This document shows positions 8,282-14,291 of a stretch of DNA of 26,758 nucleotides, piece after piece. The number at the start of each line of letters is the position of its first letter. Position 1 is the stretch's first letter. This DNA is from a virus. The stretch is taken from the IMG/VR virus record IMGVR_UViG_3300030110_004759, positions 1 through 26,758 of that record; one strand, written 5' to 3'. The notes below the pieces were generated by a model, which made no database searches, was not told the origin of the DNA, and saw only the letters and a program-made list of their open reading frames with translations. Position numbers and translations under genes: made by a program.

Positions 8282-8405
8282 AAGTCTTCTTAATTGATTT
8301 TCGTATTAATTTAGCAACAGACACCTTCTTTTGTTTTGCTAGTTCTTTTAGCTTAACAATTACGTCACCCTCTATTCTTATCTGAAACTTTCTATCTTTA
8401 TTCAT
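8271..8405 (-). CDS. Ribbon-helix-helix (Arc/MetJ-like) DNA-binding protein, 44 aa
   Basis: ATG at 8405 overlaps the stop of the upstream gene (ATGA) and the frame ends at 8271, eleven bases inside the ERF-like gene. The 44 residues fit the ribbon-helix-helix plan: a basic strand (RKFQIRIEG), a first helix (DVIVKLKELAKQK) and a second helix after VSVAKLIRKSI. Dimeric RHH proteins bind palindromic operators, and phages use them as repressors. It is the only clear small transcription-factor candidate in the replication block. Confidence 0.65.
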   Translation of the reverse strand: MNKDRKFQIRIEGDVIVKLKELAKQKKVSVAKLIRKSIKKTYDL

Positions 8406-8788
8406 TTTGTTTTAGTATTAACTTTCTGTTTTAATTTCTTGGCTTGTTCTTTCGTTACTTTTAAAACATTCCCTGAGATTAAGTCTTTAACGAAATACTT
8501 AAGATCTATAAGCTGTTCAACGTTTATGTTTGACATGTCTTTAAATATCTCCTCGTAAATTGTTTGAATCTCTTGAACAAGCTTTACTTCTTTTTCGTTT
8601 TTGTGCATAGCACGTTCAACCGGAAGTGTTTTTTTCTCAAGCTCCGATATAAATTTATTACCATAGTACTTCAACTCTCTAGACCATATTGGAGTCTCTT
8701 TAAGGTCTTCAATGTTTTCCAACATTATAATAGCGTTGGACATAAAAGAGGTGCATAGCCTCTTGTGTTTGTTAATAGCTGCTTCCAT
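8402..8788 (-). CDS. Hypothetical helical protein, 128 aa
   Basis: A charged protein that is helical throughout, with heptad-like patterns (EKEVKLVQEIQTIYEEIFKD and DLKYFVKDLISG) and a lysine-rich C-terminus. There are two cysteine/methionine-rich turns but no metal motif and no membrane segment. It overlaps the zinc-ribbon gene upstream by 17 bases and the RHH gene downstream by four, so the three small genes are tightly coupled. Function unknown. Confidence 0.6.
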   Translation of the reverse strand: MEAAINKHKRLCTSFMSNAIIMLENIEDLKETPIWSRELKYYGNKFISELEKKTLPVERAMHKNEKEVKLVQEIQTIYEEIFKDMSNINVEQLIDLKYFVKDLISGNVLKVTKEQAKKLKQKVNTKTK

Positions 8789-8939
8789 ATTTATTCATGT
8801 TTCCTAAATTGGGTTTACTTATTTTTTTTATCATAAATGTGTCACATTTAGGACACTTAACTTTTGTTTTATAAGACTGTACAAGCTTGTCTTTAGCTTC
8901 TGTTTTGCAATTTTCGCAAATGTAATCGAATATAGGCAT
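8772..8939 (-). CDS. FmdB-like zinc-ribbon protein, 55 aa
   Basis: ATG at 8939, stop at 8772. The protein opens MPIFDYICENC and has two C-x2-C pairs (C8/C11 and C29/C32) about 18 residues apart, the plan of FmdB/regulatory zinc ribbons (typical start MPxYxYxC). The remainder is basic, ending KYGSSY. Such microproteins are common in phages and probably bind nucleic acid or a protein partner. It overlaps the next gene by 17 bases. Confidence 0.65.
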   Translation of the reverse strand: MPIFDYICENCKTEAKDKLVQSYKTKVKCPKCDTFMIKKISKPNLGNMNKYGSSY

Positions 8940-8941
8940 AC

Positions 8942-9088
8942 TTAATTGTTTGTTGCTTGATACGTGTATATGATTTCAATAGTGACATCTTTATTGCACT
9001 TATCACATATAAATTTTGAATCCTTTACATGCCAGTCTGAATCACAGCATTCTGTTTTAATTTGTTTTAGGGCTTTTTCTGCGTCCAC
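8942..9088 (-). CDS. Small cysteine-rich protein, 48 aa
   Basis: The frame opens at GTG 9088 and ends at TAA 8942, two bases before the zinc-ribbon gene start. It holds C14-C15, H20 and a C28-D-K-C31 pair, which could form one zinc site, then a strand-like tail (VTIEIIYTY). No ATG is available; an in-frame ATA lies one codon upstream of the GTG. Its position and metal-motif similarity to the neighbouring ribbon protein support it as a real gene. Confidence 0.5.
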   Translation of the reverse strand: MDAEKALKQIKTECCDSDWHVKDSKFICDKCNKDVTIEIIYTYQATNN

Positions 9089-9099
9089 TATGCTAAATA

Positions 9100-9438
9100 T
9101 TATTTGTATACAATAATTTTAAACTCTTTGCCTGACAAGTTTTTTGCATCCAGCATTGAGGGCATTTTTTTGATACAATTATCATAAGAAACTAAACCGC
9201 AATCACTTGTAGTTGTAATTTCATACCAAGTGGCTTCACCATTTATCACCTCATAAGCGTATAGCTTTCCTGGTTCATAAAAATCTGATCCTAATTCATT
9301 TAACTCCTCACCTGTTGCAAAGGTCATTTTGGTTTGTTTACCATCAAATATTTTATGTTCTCTTAAGTAAACATCAAAGGTGCATATAGCTGATGCTTTA
9401 AATCCAATAATTAAAAACAATGCTGTTAGTTTTTTCAT
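9100..9438 (-). CDS. Secreted hypothetical protein, 112 aa
   Basis: A clear signal peptide opens the protein: MKK, a hydrophobic run (LTALFLIIGF) and K-A-S-A before cleavage at about residue 17. The mature part is about 95 residues with three cysteines (C19, plus C162-like spacing C in SDCGLVSYDNC), so disulfides are possible in the periplasm. The region is beta-rich. An exported phage protein may alter the envelope or exclude other phages, but this is inference. Its start overlaps the upstream stop by four bases. Confidence 0.6.
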   Translation of the reverse strand: MKKLTALFLIIGFKASAICTFDVYLREHKIFDGKQTKMTFATGEELNELGSDFYEPGKLYAYEVINGEATWYEITTTSDCGLVSYDNCIKKMPSMLDAKNLSGKEFKIIVYK

Positions 9439-9722
9439 AATCCTGTTTCTTCTATTATTACTATTAATTCCTCTAGTAGTTTTTTTTGAGCTTCTTCATA
9501 CCCTTTGCAGTATGGGTACTTTGTATCTGTTGTGTTTTTTGGTCTGTGGTAAGAACCTCTTGCATATATTTTGTAGCAATATTCACTTCCTGTTTTTTCT
9601 ATCCAAGAAACATACCCCCATCTTCTTCTAAACCAATCAAAGACCTTGCAATATGTAACATTGTCATCGTATCCTAAACGTCTAACAGAAGATAGTTCTT
9701 CAGAAGTTATTACATCACCCAT
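9435..9722 (-). CDS. Hypothetical protein, 95 aa
   Basis: The middle is aromatic and basic (KVFDWFRRRWGYVSWIEK, then YCYKIYARGSYHRP), followed by a helical acidic C-terminus. There is no signal peptide, although the next gene in the pair encodes an exported protein and overlaps it by four bases (ATGA). It is the first gene of the leftward block after the terminator at 9735-9773, so a promoter is expected between 9723 and the terminator. No family recognised. Confidence 0.6.
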   Translation of the reverse strand: MGDVITSEELSSVRRLGYDDNVTYCKVFDWFRRRWGYVSWIEKTGSEYCYKIYARGSYHRPKNTTDTKYPYCKGYEEAQKKLLEELIVIIEETGL

Positions 9723-9734
9723 ACAAAAAATTTT

Positions 9735-9773
9735 AAAACTCTTCAGTACTTTTTTATTAGCCTGAAGAGTTTT
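9735..9773. terminator. Strong bidirectional intrinsic terminator after the ammonium operon
   Basis: AAAACTCTTCAG (9735-9746) and CTGAAGAGTTTT (9762-9773) are perfect 12-base complements around a 15-base AT-rich loop. On the minus strand the stem ends in TTTT and is followed by a further T-run, so transcripts from glnB-amt-porin should stop here. Symmetry gives terminator function on the plus strand too. Confidence 0.8.
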
Positions 9774-9779
9774 ATTTAA

Positions 9780-9848
9780 TTAATCTAATTCACTATCAAT
9801 GATTGATTCTGTTGCTAAATCATTAACATACTCCTCTATAAAGCACAT
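9780..9848 (-). CDS. Possible 22-aa micro-ORF at the end of the ammonium operon
   Basis: ATG at 9848 is one base after the porin stop and the frame runs to TAA 9780, seven bases before the terminator stem. The acidic product begins MCFIEEYVND and ends SELD. Tight spacing to the porin stop and termination just ahead of the hairpin fit a translated micro-ORF, but 23 codons can occur by chance. Confidence 0.3.
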   Translation of the reverse strand: MCFIEEYVNDLATESIIDSELD

Positions 9849-9849
9849 T

Positions 9850-10839
9850 TTAAAAGGAGTATACCGCTGCCAGAACTATGCTGGACAGGTTATCCTTTTG
9901 CTCAAATACTTGCTTACTTGCTTTATCAAATCTATACTCTAACTTTAGATTTAGATTCTCTACTGCGTAATCTAAAGTAGTTGTAAAATTTATAACATTA
10001 GCGTCTGCTCCAAGTGCGCCAACTCCGCTTCCAACTTCAGAAAAGTATTCTCCTCTTAACCCTGCGGTTAATTTGCGAATTGCGTATTGAGGATATAAAG
10101 CAAATCCATAAAAACCGTTGCCATCGGTGTCATTATATGTAGAATTTATTCCTAAATAAAACTTCTCTGACATATCATAACCTCCTGTTAAATCTATTTG
10201 AAAAGTGGCTGATGAACTTGAATCTTGCTTACCATACAAAGCATTTAAGTAAGTACCTTTGTATGCTAGTACAGCTCCTAAAGTATTAAAATTAATAGAG
10301 TTAAAATCTGTTTCATCAGTAGCATTTAAAATTGCTAACATACCTGTAAAGTTTTCAGATATATTAAAATCTGCTTTTAATCCTGAATGAGAGAATGGAC
10401 CATAGCTAAACATATAGGATGTTGAGTAGTTAAAGTTCCCTGCTGGACTAATTACTTCGTACCCTAGGAAAGTATTAAAGTTACCCATAGTCAAGGTCAC
10501 ACTATTACTAACGTCCCAATAAGCATAAAGCTGATTAACTATATTAGAGCTTCCTGTAGATAGAAAAACAGCGTCTTTCCCTCTAGGTCCAAATACTAAG
10601 TCTGCGACAAAACCTGTATTATCAGTATCGTAAGAACTAATAAGGTTAAACATGCCTAAGCTAAACCCGTTTAAGTTAGCAAAAGATGTAGCAGGGGCTA
10701 TGTCTGTTTTTGCAGTACTAAGGTTTCTTCTGTAATAAACGTCTACACTTCCCTCTAAAGAAAGGTTTGACTTTAAACTATCTTGACCGTAAGATAGTAT
10801 TGTAGTATATAAGAATATAAATGTAAATATCTTTTTCAT
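9850..10839 (-). CDS. Outer-membrane beta-barrel porin (BBP2/OmpL-like), 329 aa
   Basis: The N-terminus is a signal peptide (MKKIFTFIFLYTTILSYGQ) with the Y-G-Q cleavage region common in flavobacteria. The mature protein alternates hydrophobic and polar residues as amphipathic strands with aromatic girdles and ends AAVYSF, a terminal phenylalanine as in the beta-signal read by BamA. Strand pattern and the NFNTFLGYEVISPAGNFNYS region resemble putative beta-barrel porin-2 proteins. Third gene of a glnB-amt-porin operon, so a channel letting small nitrogen compounds cross the outer membrane is the best inference. Length is normal and nothing looks broken. Confidence 0.7.
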   Translation of the reverse strand: MKKIFTFIFLYTTILSYGQDSLKSNLSLEGSVDVYYRRNLSTAKTDIAPATSFANLNGFSLGMFNLISSYDTDNTGFVADLVFGPRGKDAVFLSTGSSNIVNQLYAYWDVSNSVTLTMGNFNTFLGYEVISPAGNFNYSTSYMFSYGPFSHSGLKADFNISENFTGMLAILNATDETDFNSINFNTLGAVLAYKGTYLNALYGKQDSSSSATFQIDLTGGYDMSEKFYLGINSTYNDTDGNGFYGFALYPQYAIRKLTAGLRGEYFSEVGSGVGALGADANVINFTTTLDYAVENLNLKLEYRFDKASKQVFEQKDNLSSIVLAAVYSF

Positions 10840-10853
10840 TTTGTGTAAAATTA

Positions 10854-10872
10854 AGGGGGTGATTAACCCCCT
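10854..10872. other. GC-rich hairpin between amt and porin genes
   Basis: AGGGGGT (10854-10860) and ACCCCCT (10866-10872) pair with a five-base loop, a striking GC stem in very AT-rich DNA. It lies in the 41-base gap between the amt stop and the porin start. On the coding strand it is followed by TTAATTTTAC, a poor U-tract, so partial termination or mRNA stabilisation of the amt end is more likely than full stop. Confidence 0.55.
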
Positions 10873-10880
10873 GTGTGTTA

Positions 10881-12113
10881 TTAATGTTGATTTAATCGGA
10901 AATCTGGATAGGCACTCATCCCATGCTCTGCATTGTCTAAGCCTTCGACCTCTTCTCTTTTTGATACTCTTAAACCTATTGTTTTTTTAATTGTAAATAG
11001 AATTAAGAAAGCACTAATTAAGCAAAAAGCTCCAATGATACCTACTCCGGTTAATTGAGTAAGAAATTGACTACCTCCAGCCATGCTCCCAAAGATACCT
11101 ACTGCTAATGTTCCCCAGATACCACAACCTAAGTGAACTGCAATAGCTCCAACAGGGTCATCTAGTTTTAGCTTATCTAATAATGATACTGTAAAAACTA
11201 CAACTATACCACCAATTAAACCTATTAATACAGATTCATTTGGACTCATTAAATCTGCTCCAGCAGTAATAGCAACTAAACCACCTAAGATACCATTTAA
11301 AAACATTGTTAAATCAAATGTTTTGTCTTTAATAAAAGAAGTAACAGCAGCACCAATACCACCAGCGGCAGCAGCTAAACAAGTAGTAACTAAGGTTAAA
11401 CTAGTTAATGCAGGATCTGCACTTAATACAGAACCACCATTAAAACCAAACCAACCTAACCAAAGTATTAATACTCCAGCAGTAGCAAAGGGTATATTAT
11501 GCCCTAAAATAGGTATTGACTTACCGTTTTTGAATTTACCAACTCTAGCACCTAATAACCAAACAGCAACTAAAGCAGCCCAGCCTCCTACTGAATGTAC
11601 TAATGTAGAACCAGCGAAATCATAGAAACCTAAGTTATCTAAGAAACCTCCTCCCCACTTCCAGCTACCTACTATAGGGTATACAAGCCCTACATAGATT
11701 AAACTGAATAGCATGAAGCTTGTTAGCTTGATACGCTCTGCCACTGCTCCAGAAACAATAGTTGCTGCTGTCGCTGCGAACATTCCTTGAAATAGAAAAT
11801 CTGTCCACCAAGTATAACCTCCTGAAGCATAATCAGCAGTCATACCGTTTACAGGTGCATCAATTCCAAATCCAGCGAATTTAAGGATACCTAAATCACC
11901 CTCTTCAAAACCTGGATACATAAGGTTGAAACCACCAATGTAATACACTAATAAGCCCATACATATAATAAAAATGTTCTTGAATAGTATATTAATTGTG
12001 TTCTTGCTTCTGGTTAGCCCTATCTCTAAGAAAGAGAAACCAAGGTGCATAAAAAAAACCAATCCTGTGCAGACCATCATCCACACGTTATTTGCAGTAA
12101 ATAAACTTTCCAT
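10881..12113 (-). CDS. amt: Ammonium transporter (Amt/MEP/Rh family), 410 aa
   Basis: Full-length inner-membrane ammonium channel with 11 predicted hydrophobic segments. The twin pore histidines are present: H173 in STLVHSVGG and H327 in IAVHLGCGIWG. The Amt signature follows FQGMFAATAATIVSGAVAER (109-127), W151 sits in VGSWKWGGGF, and the C-terminal tail ends with GLDNAEHGMSAYPDF, close to the canonical GLD...HG..AY tail through which P-II controls the channel. No signal peptide is present, as in many Amts. The gene lies five bases after glnB. All key residues are intact, so an active transporter is expected; it may raise ammonium uptake in the infected cell. Confidence 0.93.
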   Translation of the reverse strand: MESLFTANNVWMMVCTGLVFFMHLGFSFLEIGLTRSKNTINILFKNIFIICMGLLVYYIGGFNLMYPGFEEGDLGILKFAGFGIDAPVNGMTADYASGGYTWWTDFLFQGMFAATAATIVSGAVAERIKLTSFMLFSLIYVGLVYPIVGSWKWGGGFLDNLGFYDFAGSTLVHSVGGWAALVAVWLLGARVGKFKNGKSIPILGHNIPFATAGVLILWLGWFGFNGGSVLSADPALTSLTLVTTCLAAAAGGIGAAVTSFIKDKTFDLTMFLNGILGGLVAITAGADLMSPNESVLIGLIGGIVVVFTVSLLDKLKLDDPVGAIAVHLGCGIWGTLAVGIFGSMAGGSQFLTQLTGVGIIGAFCLISAFLILFTIKKTIGLRVSKREEVEGLDNAEHGMSAYPDFRLNQH

Positions 12114-12118
12114 AATAA

Positions 12119-12457
12119 TTAATTTAAAGTTTGATTTCCACGTTCACTTGTACGGATTCTATAAGCCTCTTCGATATTACTAACGAAGATTTTGCCATCT
12201 CCTATTTTACCTGTTTTACCAGATTCCAATATGGCTTTTATTGTTCTGTCAAGAAATTCATCTGACACAACAATGCTTAAGTATCTTCTTTGAATATCAG
12301 AAGTACTGTACTCTACACCTCGGTAGCTTATACCGAGTTTCTCATTACCAACTCCTGTACAATCCCAGTAACTAAAGAAAGTTACCTTAACTGCCAATAG
12401 AGCTGATTTCACATCATCAAATTGAGATTTTCTAATGATGGCATCCACTTTTTTCAT
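12119..12457 (-). CDS. glnB: Nitrogen regulatory protein P-II, 112 aa
   Basis: Normal-length P-II trimer subunit: MKKVDAIIRKSQFDDVK start, T-loop YRGVEYSTSD (45-54) with Y50 at the usual modification position, B-loop TGKIGDGKIFV (82-92) and C-loop YRIRTSERG (99-107). P-II binds ATP/ADP and 2-oxoglutarate and plugs Amt when nitrogen is plentiful. The FFSYWDCTGVGNEK segment is of the type I associate with Bacteroidota P-II; the residue before K40 is E39 where classical GlnB has Q39. Five bases separate it from amt. Because it is glnK-like by context, glnK would be an equally fair symbol. Confidence 0.92.
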   Translation of the reverse strand: MKKVDAIIRKSQFDDVKSALLAVKVTFFSYWDCTGVGNEKLGISYRGVEYSTSDIQRRYLSIVVSDEFLDRTIKAILESGKTGKIGDGKIFVSNIEEAYRIRTSERGNQTLN

Positions 12458-12489
12458 AGCGATTATTTATTGGTTAAAAATTAAAAATG

Positions 12490-12497
12490 CGAATATA
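12490..12497 (-). promoter_or_regulatory. Possible -7 box of the ammonium operon promoter
   Basis: The minus strand reads TATATTCG here, one mismatch from the Bacteroidota -7 consensus TAnnTTTG, 32 bases upstream of glnB in its 49-base leader. No good TTTG box was seen at the expected -33 distance, so the call is weak; the operon could also be read through from 12507-12674. Confidence 0.25.
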
Positions 12498-12506
12498 AGA
12501 AAAGGC

Positions 12507-12674
12507 TTAATCTTTTTTAAAAGGGTTCTTTACTTTTACTGTTTTTATAAACTCTTTCTCGTTGGTTTTTGGATAAAAATAGTATAGGTCTATCTTCTTT
12601 GCACCTATAACAGATATTATTTCTTTTTCACCTGTTTTTTGTATTGGCTTATACTTGAAGTCATACTTCTTCAT
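12507..12674 (-). CDS. Small basic hypothetical protein, 55 aa
   Basis: ATG at 12674 lies inside the end of the 86-aa gene (14-base overlap) and the frame stops at 12507, 49 bases before glnB. The product is lysine-rich with alternating strand-like segments (IISVIGAKKIDLYYFYP). No motif was recognised. Overlap with its upstream neighbour and same strand support a translated gene in a small operon. Confidence 0.5.
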   Translation of the reverse strand: MKKYDFKYKPIQKTGEKEIISVIGAKKIDLYYFYPKTNEKEFIKTVKVKNPFKKD

Positions 12675-12921
12675 AGGTGTAGTCTTTTAATTTTTTATTT
12701 AACTCCGTTTTTACTAAGTTCCATTGGTTCGTTAATACTAATCGTGCAACTGTTTCTGTTTTTGTAATTCTTGTAAACTTATTTTCGTACTGATCTAAAA
12801 TTTTATCTGCAAAAAGAATTGACATTTTAATAGCTTTATTCATAAAATCATTTTTACTGTTATTAGAAAGCAGTTTGTAAATGTCTTTTATTAATGCAGC
12901 AGCTTCTTCTTCAGGATTCAT
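12661..12921 (-). CDS. Hypothetical helical protein, 86 aa
   Basis: A helical, charged protein with no cysteines and no membrane segment. The N-terminus is acidic (MNPEEEAAALIKDIY), the C-terminus has LTNQWNLVKTELNKKLKD. It overlaps the 37-aa membrane protein gene by 11 bases at its start and the 55-aa gene by 14 bases at its end. No family recognised. Confidence 0.55.
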   Translation of the reverse strand: MNPEEEAAALIKDIYKLLSNNSKNDFMNKAIKMSILFADKILDQYENKFTRITKTETVARLVLTNQWNLVKTELNKKLKDYTYEEV

Positions 12922-13024
12922 TTTTAAATAGTTTTACAAGATATAGTTGAGCTGATTCTATATAGTACATGATTGTGTTAAATATTAACAACATCATTAT
13001 CAATATGTTTGGTTTGTTTTTCAT
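12911..13024 (-). CDS. Single-pass membrane microprotein, 37 aa
   Basis: ATG at 13024 with stop at 12911. After a short basic start (MKNKPN) residues 7-20 (ILIMMLLIFNTIMY) form one hydrophobic helix, followed by a polar tail ending in KLFKNES. Positive N-terminus and a short hydrophobic stretch suit an inner-membrane microprotein. It is the first gene after the promoter-like motif at 13045-13080 and overlaps the next gene by 11 bases. Confidence 0.5.
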   Translation of the reverse strand: MKNKPNILIMMLLIFNTIMYYIESAQLYLVKLFKNES

Positions 13025-13044
13025 TTAATTTATATGTTGAATTG

Positions 13045-13080
13045 CTAATTTAGACTATTACTTTGTAATGACAAAAGTAA
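13045..13080 (-). promoter_or_regulatory. Promoter/operator-like motif shared with 18034-18060
   Basis: On the minus strand TTTTGTCATTACAAA (13076-13062) is followed nine bases later by TAAATTAG (13052-13045), 20 bases before the start of the 37-aa gene. TTTTG and TAAATTAG lie 19 bases apart, the spacing of Bacteroidota -33/-7 boxes. The upstream part is also a near palindrome (TTACTTT...AAAGTAA). The same two blocks precede the recombinase gene. Confidence 0.45.
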
Positions 13081-13082
13081 TT

Positions 13083-13235
13083 TTAATTATTTTGTGAAAG
13101 TTCTTCCATAAAATCTAAAAGCAGTATGTCTAGCATGATACTTATGGGCATCATTTGACTCCATGTTAGCTCCCCTTCTTCGTACCCTTCTTCTATTGCT
13201 AAAGACCTTCCAATCTTATATGTGTATTTTTCCAT
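13083..13235 (-). CDS. Small hypothetical protein, 50 aa
   Basis: ATG at 13235, inside the end of the 115-aa gene (20-base overlap), stop at 13083. The product begins MEKYTYKIGRSLAIEEG and continues with a methionine/leucine-rich helix (MMPISIMLDILLLDFMEE), more likely an amphipathic or oligomerising helix than a membrane span because it contains D and E. No family recognised. The stop falls just before the shared promoter motif. Confidence 0.5.
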   Translation of the reverse strand: MEKYTYKIGRSLAIEEGYEEGELTWSQMMPISIMLDILLLDFMEELSQNN

Positions 13236-13563
13236 TACTAGCAGTTTTACCTCTCAATTTAATAAATTCAGATTTAATCTGTTTTATCTTTTGGTAAACC
13301 TGTTCGTCTTTTTTTTGTAGGTATTTCTCGCTTAGTTCTTTGTGTTCTTTTTCTAATTGTGCGACCTTTTCTCCTTTGTTTATTACGCTATTGAGATAGT
13401 CCCTGACTGCTTTAATGGAGTCTATTGTTTCGATAGAGAACTGCTTAGAAGGAATGTGTAATCCTTTGATGTAATATTCACCTACCATAATAGTTATTTT
13501 GTCAAACTTATCATTGGTTGTGATAACCGCATTTCCTTCTTTATCTAATATTAGTGTTCTCAT
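13216..13563 (-). CDS. Hypothetical coiled-coil protein, 115 aa
   Basis: ATG at 13563 (MRTLILDKEGNAVITT) is preferred to an alternative TTG 24 bases upstream because the added residues lack pattern and the leader ATTAAACAAAAC directly before the ATG is typical here. Residues 1-50 look beta-rich; 65-100 form a charged coiled coil (VAQLEKEHKELSEKYLQ). No motif. It is the first gene downstream of attC-like site 13579-13649, so it may be either resident phage DNA or the last unit of the cassette-like array. Confidence 0.55.
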   Translation of the reverse strand: MRTLILDKEGNAVITTNDKFDKITIMVGEYYIKGLHIPSKQFSIETIDSIKAVRDYLNSVINKGEKVAQLEKEHKELSEKYLQKKDEQVYQKIKQIKSEFIKLRGKTASNGKIHI

Positions 13564-13578
13564 GTTTTGTTTAATAAA

Positions 13579-13649
13579 AATTAACAAGTTATAAACGCAA
13601 CCTCGTTCCTCGGCAGTCGCTCAAGCTCGTTTACAAGGGCGTTATGCGC
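13579..13649 (-). repeat. attC-like recombination site A (follows gene 13652-13897)
   Basis: Read on the minus strand it starts GCATAAC (13647-13641) and ends GTTAATT (13585-13579). Inside, TTGTAAACG pairs with CGTTTATAA (one mismatch), followed by AGCT/AGGT and an unpaired CGACTG-containing loop. Site D (20744-20814) has the same length, loop (GCGACTG, CGAGG) and geometry while its outer stem is TTGTAATTG/CAATTACAA: different bases, still paired. Such covariation with fixed TAAC/GTTA ends is what attC sites show. Confidence 0.6.
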
Positions 13650-13651
13650 AA

Positions 13652-13897
13652 TTAGTCCCATTCCCAACTACGAATGTTTCTATTTTCAACCCCACAGCGC
13701 AAAGCCTTATCAATGTCACAATGGTATATTACTGTTTCGTCATTTATTATCATGCAAGTAATCCCCCTTAATGCGCTGTTAAACTTGTCTATATTAATGT
13801 TTGGGTAGTATTTTAATAAAGTATCTATTTCACTTTGAACAAAACCTTCTTTGTTCTTTGTCTTAAAGTTGTAAACTTTTTCTCTAATATTTTCCAT
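13652..13897 (-). CDS. Hypothetical cassette-borne protein, 81 aa
   Basis: The protein has a helical first half (FVQSEIDTLLKYYPNINID, then KFNSALRGITCMIIND) and a C-terminal HCDIDKALRCGVENRNI segment; three cysteines are not in metal spacing. I do not recognise its family. The unit has cassette layout: 5' end GTTATGC (13923-13917), short leader, gene, stop, then a site that starts GCATAAC, the exact reverse complement of its own 5' end. Cassette genes are commonly orphan proteins of this size, some with defence or stress roles. Confidence 0.6.
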   Translation of the reverse strand: MENIREKVYNFKTKNKEGFVQSEIDTLLKYYPNINIDKFNSALRGITCMIINDETVIYHCDIDKALRCGVENRNIRSWEWD

Positions 13898-13916
13898 TTT
13901 TAAATCAATTAAAAGT

Positions 13917-14009
13917 GCATAACAATGTATAAAATTAATGCGCTATGTTATGTTAGTGCTATTATTTAAGTTAGTGGTTAGCGCAATAATCTTATACTAA
14001 CCGTTAACA
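13917..14009 (-). repeat. attC-like recombination site B (follows gene 14004-14255)
   Basis: The minus strand reads GTTAAC overlapping the stop of the preceding gene, then GTATAAGATTATTGCGCTAA, a 30-base loop, TAGCGCATTAAT, TTATAC, CATT and GTTATGC. GTATAA/TTATAC and ATTATTGCGCTA/TAGCGCATTAAT pair almost fully, so this is the longest hairpin of the set. The arms between terminal box and inner stem are of unequal length (5 and 3-4 bases), as in attC sites. Confidence 0.6.
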
Positions 14010-14255
14010 AACATTAACTTCAATAGCACTATAAATATCTTTTGAATCTCTTAATAATAATGCTTTGTGCATAGCTTCTTCTTCGTTATCTGCTAATACA
14101 GTTAAACCTTTAATTATTTCATCATTAGCTAAGTACGTTATATTAAAAGCACGTTTGTTAACACTAAATAAATCCAATAACTCCTTAGTACATTGGTCTA
14201 TTTCGGTATTAGTTAAAATTGTCTTAAATAATATTTCAACTATTTTTTCTTCCAT
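14004..14255 (-). CDS. Hypothetical cassette-borne protein, 83 aa (paralogue of 15238-15435)
   Basis: Starts MEEKIVEILFKTILTNTEI at ATG 14255. The first about 30 residues are nearly identical to those of the 65-aa protein at 15238-15435; the rest (FNITYLANDEIIKGLTVLADNEEEAMHKAL) is different and looks like a small alpha/beta domain. Leader and 5' unit boundary (GTTAAAAAA, 14278 downward) are also shared. The stop TAA lies inside the first box of attC-like site B, the tight gene/site packing seen in integron cassettes. Function unknown. Confidence 0.6.
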   Translation of the reverse strand: MEEKIVEILFKTILTNTEIDQCTKELLDLFSVNKRAFNITYLANDEIIKGLTVLADNEEEAMHKALLLRDSKDIYSAIEVNVC

Positions 14256-14274
14256 CGTTACAGTATTTATTTTT
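14161..14274 (+). repeat. Direct repeat, copy 1 (5' part of gene 14004-14255 plus leader)
   Basis: Matches 15341-15454 with about seven mismatches over 114 bases; the last 78 bases (14197-14274 against 15377-15454) are identical. It spans the leader, start codon and first codons of two different genes. Recombination between the copies would delete the PP-loop gene at 14290-15165. Confidence 0.85.
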
Positions 14275-14291
14275 TAACATTAGGCTTAATT
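14271..14291 (-). repeat. Collapsed attC-like site between two cassette units
   Basis: After the stop of the PP-loop gene the minus strand reads TTAAGCCTAAT then GTTAAAAA, the 5' boundary of the next unit. TAAGCCTAA is the reverse complement of that gene's own unit start (TTAGGCTTA, 15184-15176). The first box of its site therefore seems to be present but the hairpin between the boxes is gone, leaving first box fused to last box. Confidence 0.45.

Noticed and set aside
9380-9677. Plus-strand hydrophobic frames opposite the 112-aa and 95-aa genes
   Set aside because: Poly-leucine/phenylalanine runs come from the complement of lysine- and glutamate-rich coding DNA; the minus genes are coupled by overlap and one has a signal peptide.
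11323-11625. 100-codon plus-strand frame opposite amt
   Set aside because: Antisense shadow of the alanine/glycine-rich Amt sequence; proline/alanine-rich low-complexity translation.
13579-13649. Interpretation of site A as a simple terminator
   Set aside because: It could stop transcription, but there is no T-run after the stem and a relative with the same loop and different stem bases (20744-20814) points to a conserved structural element.
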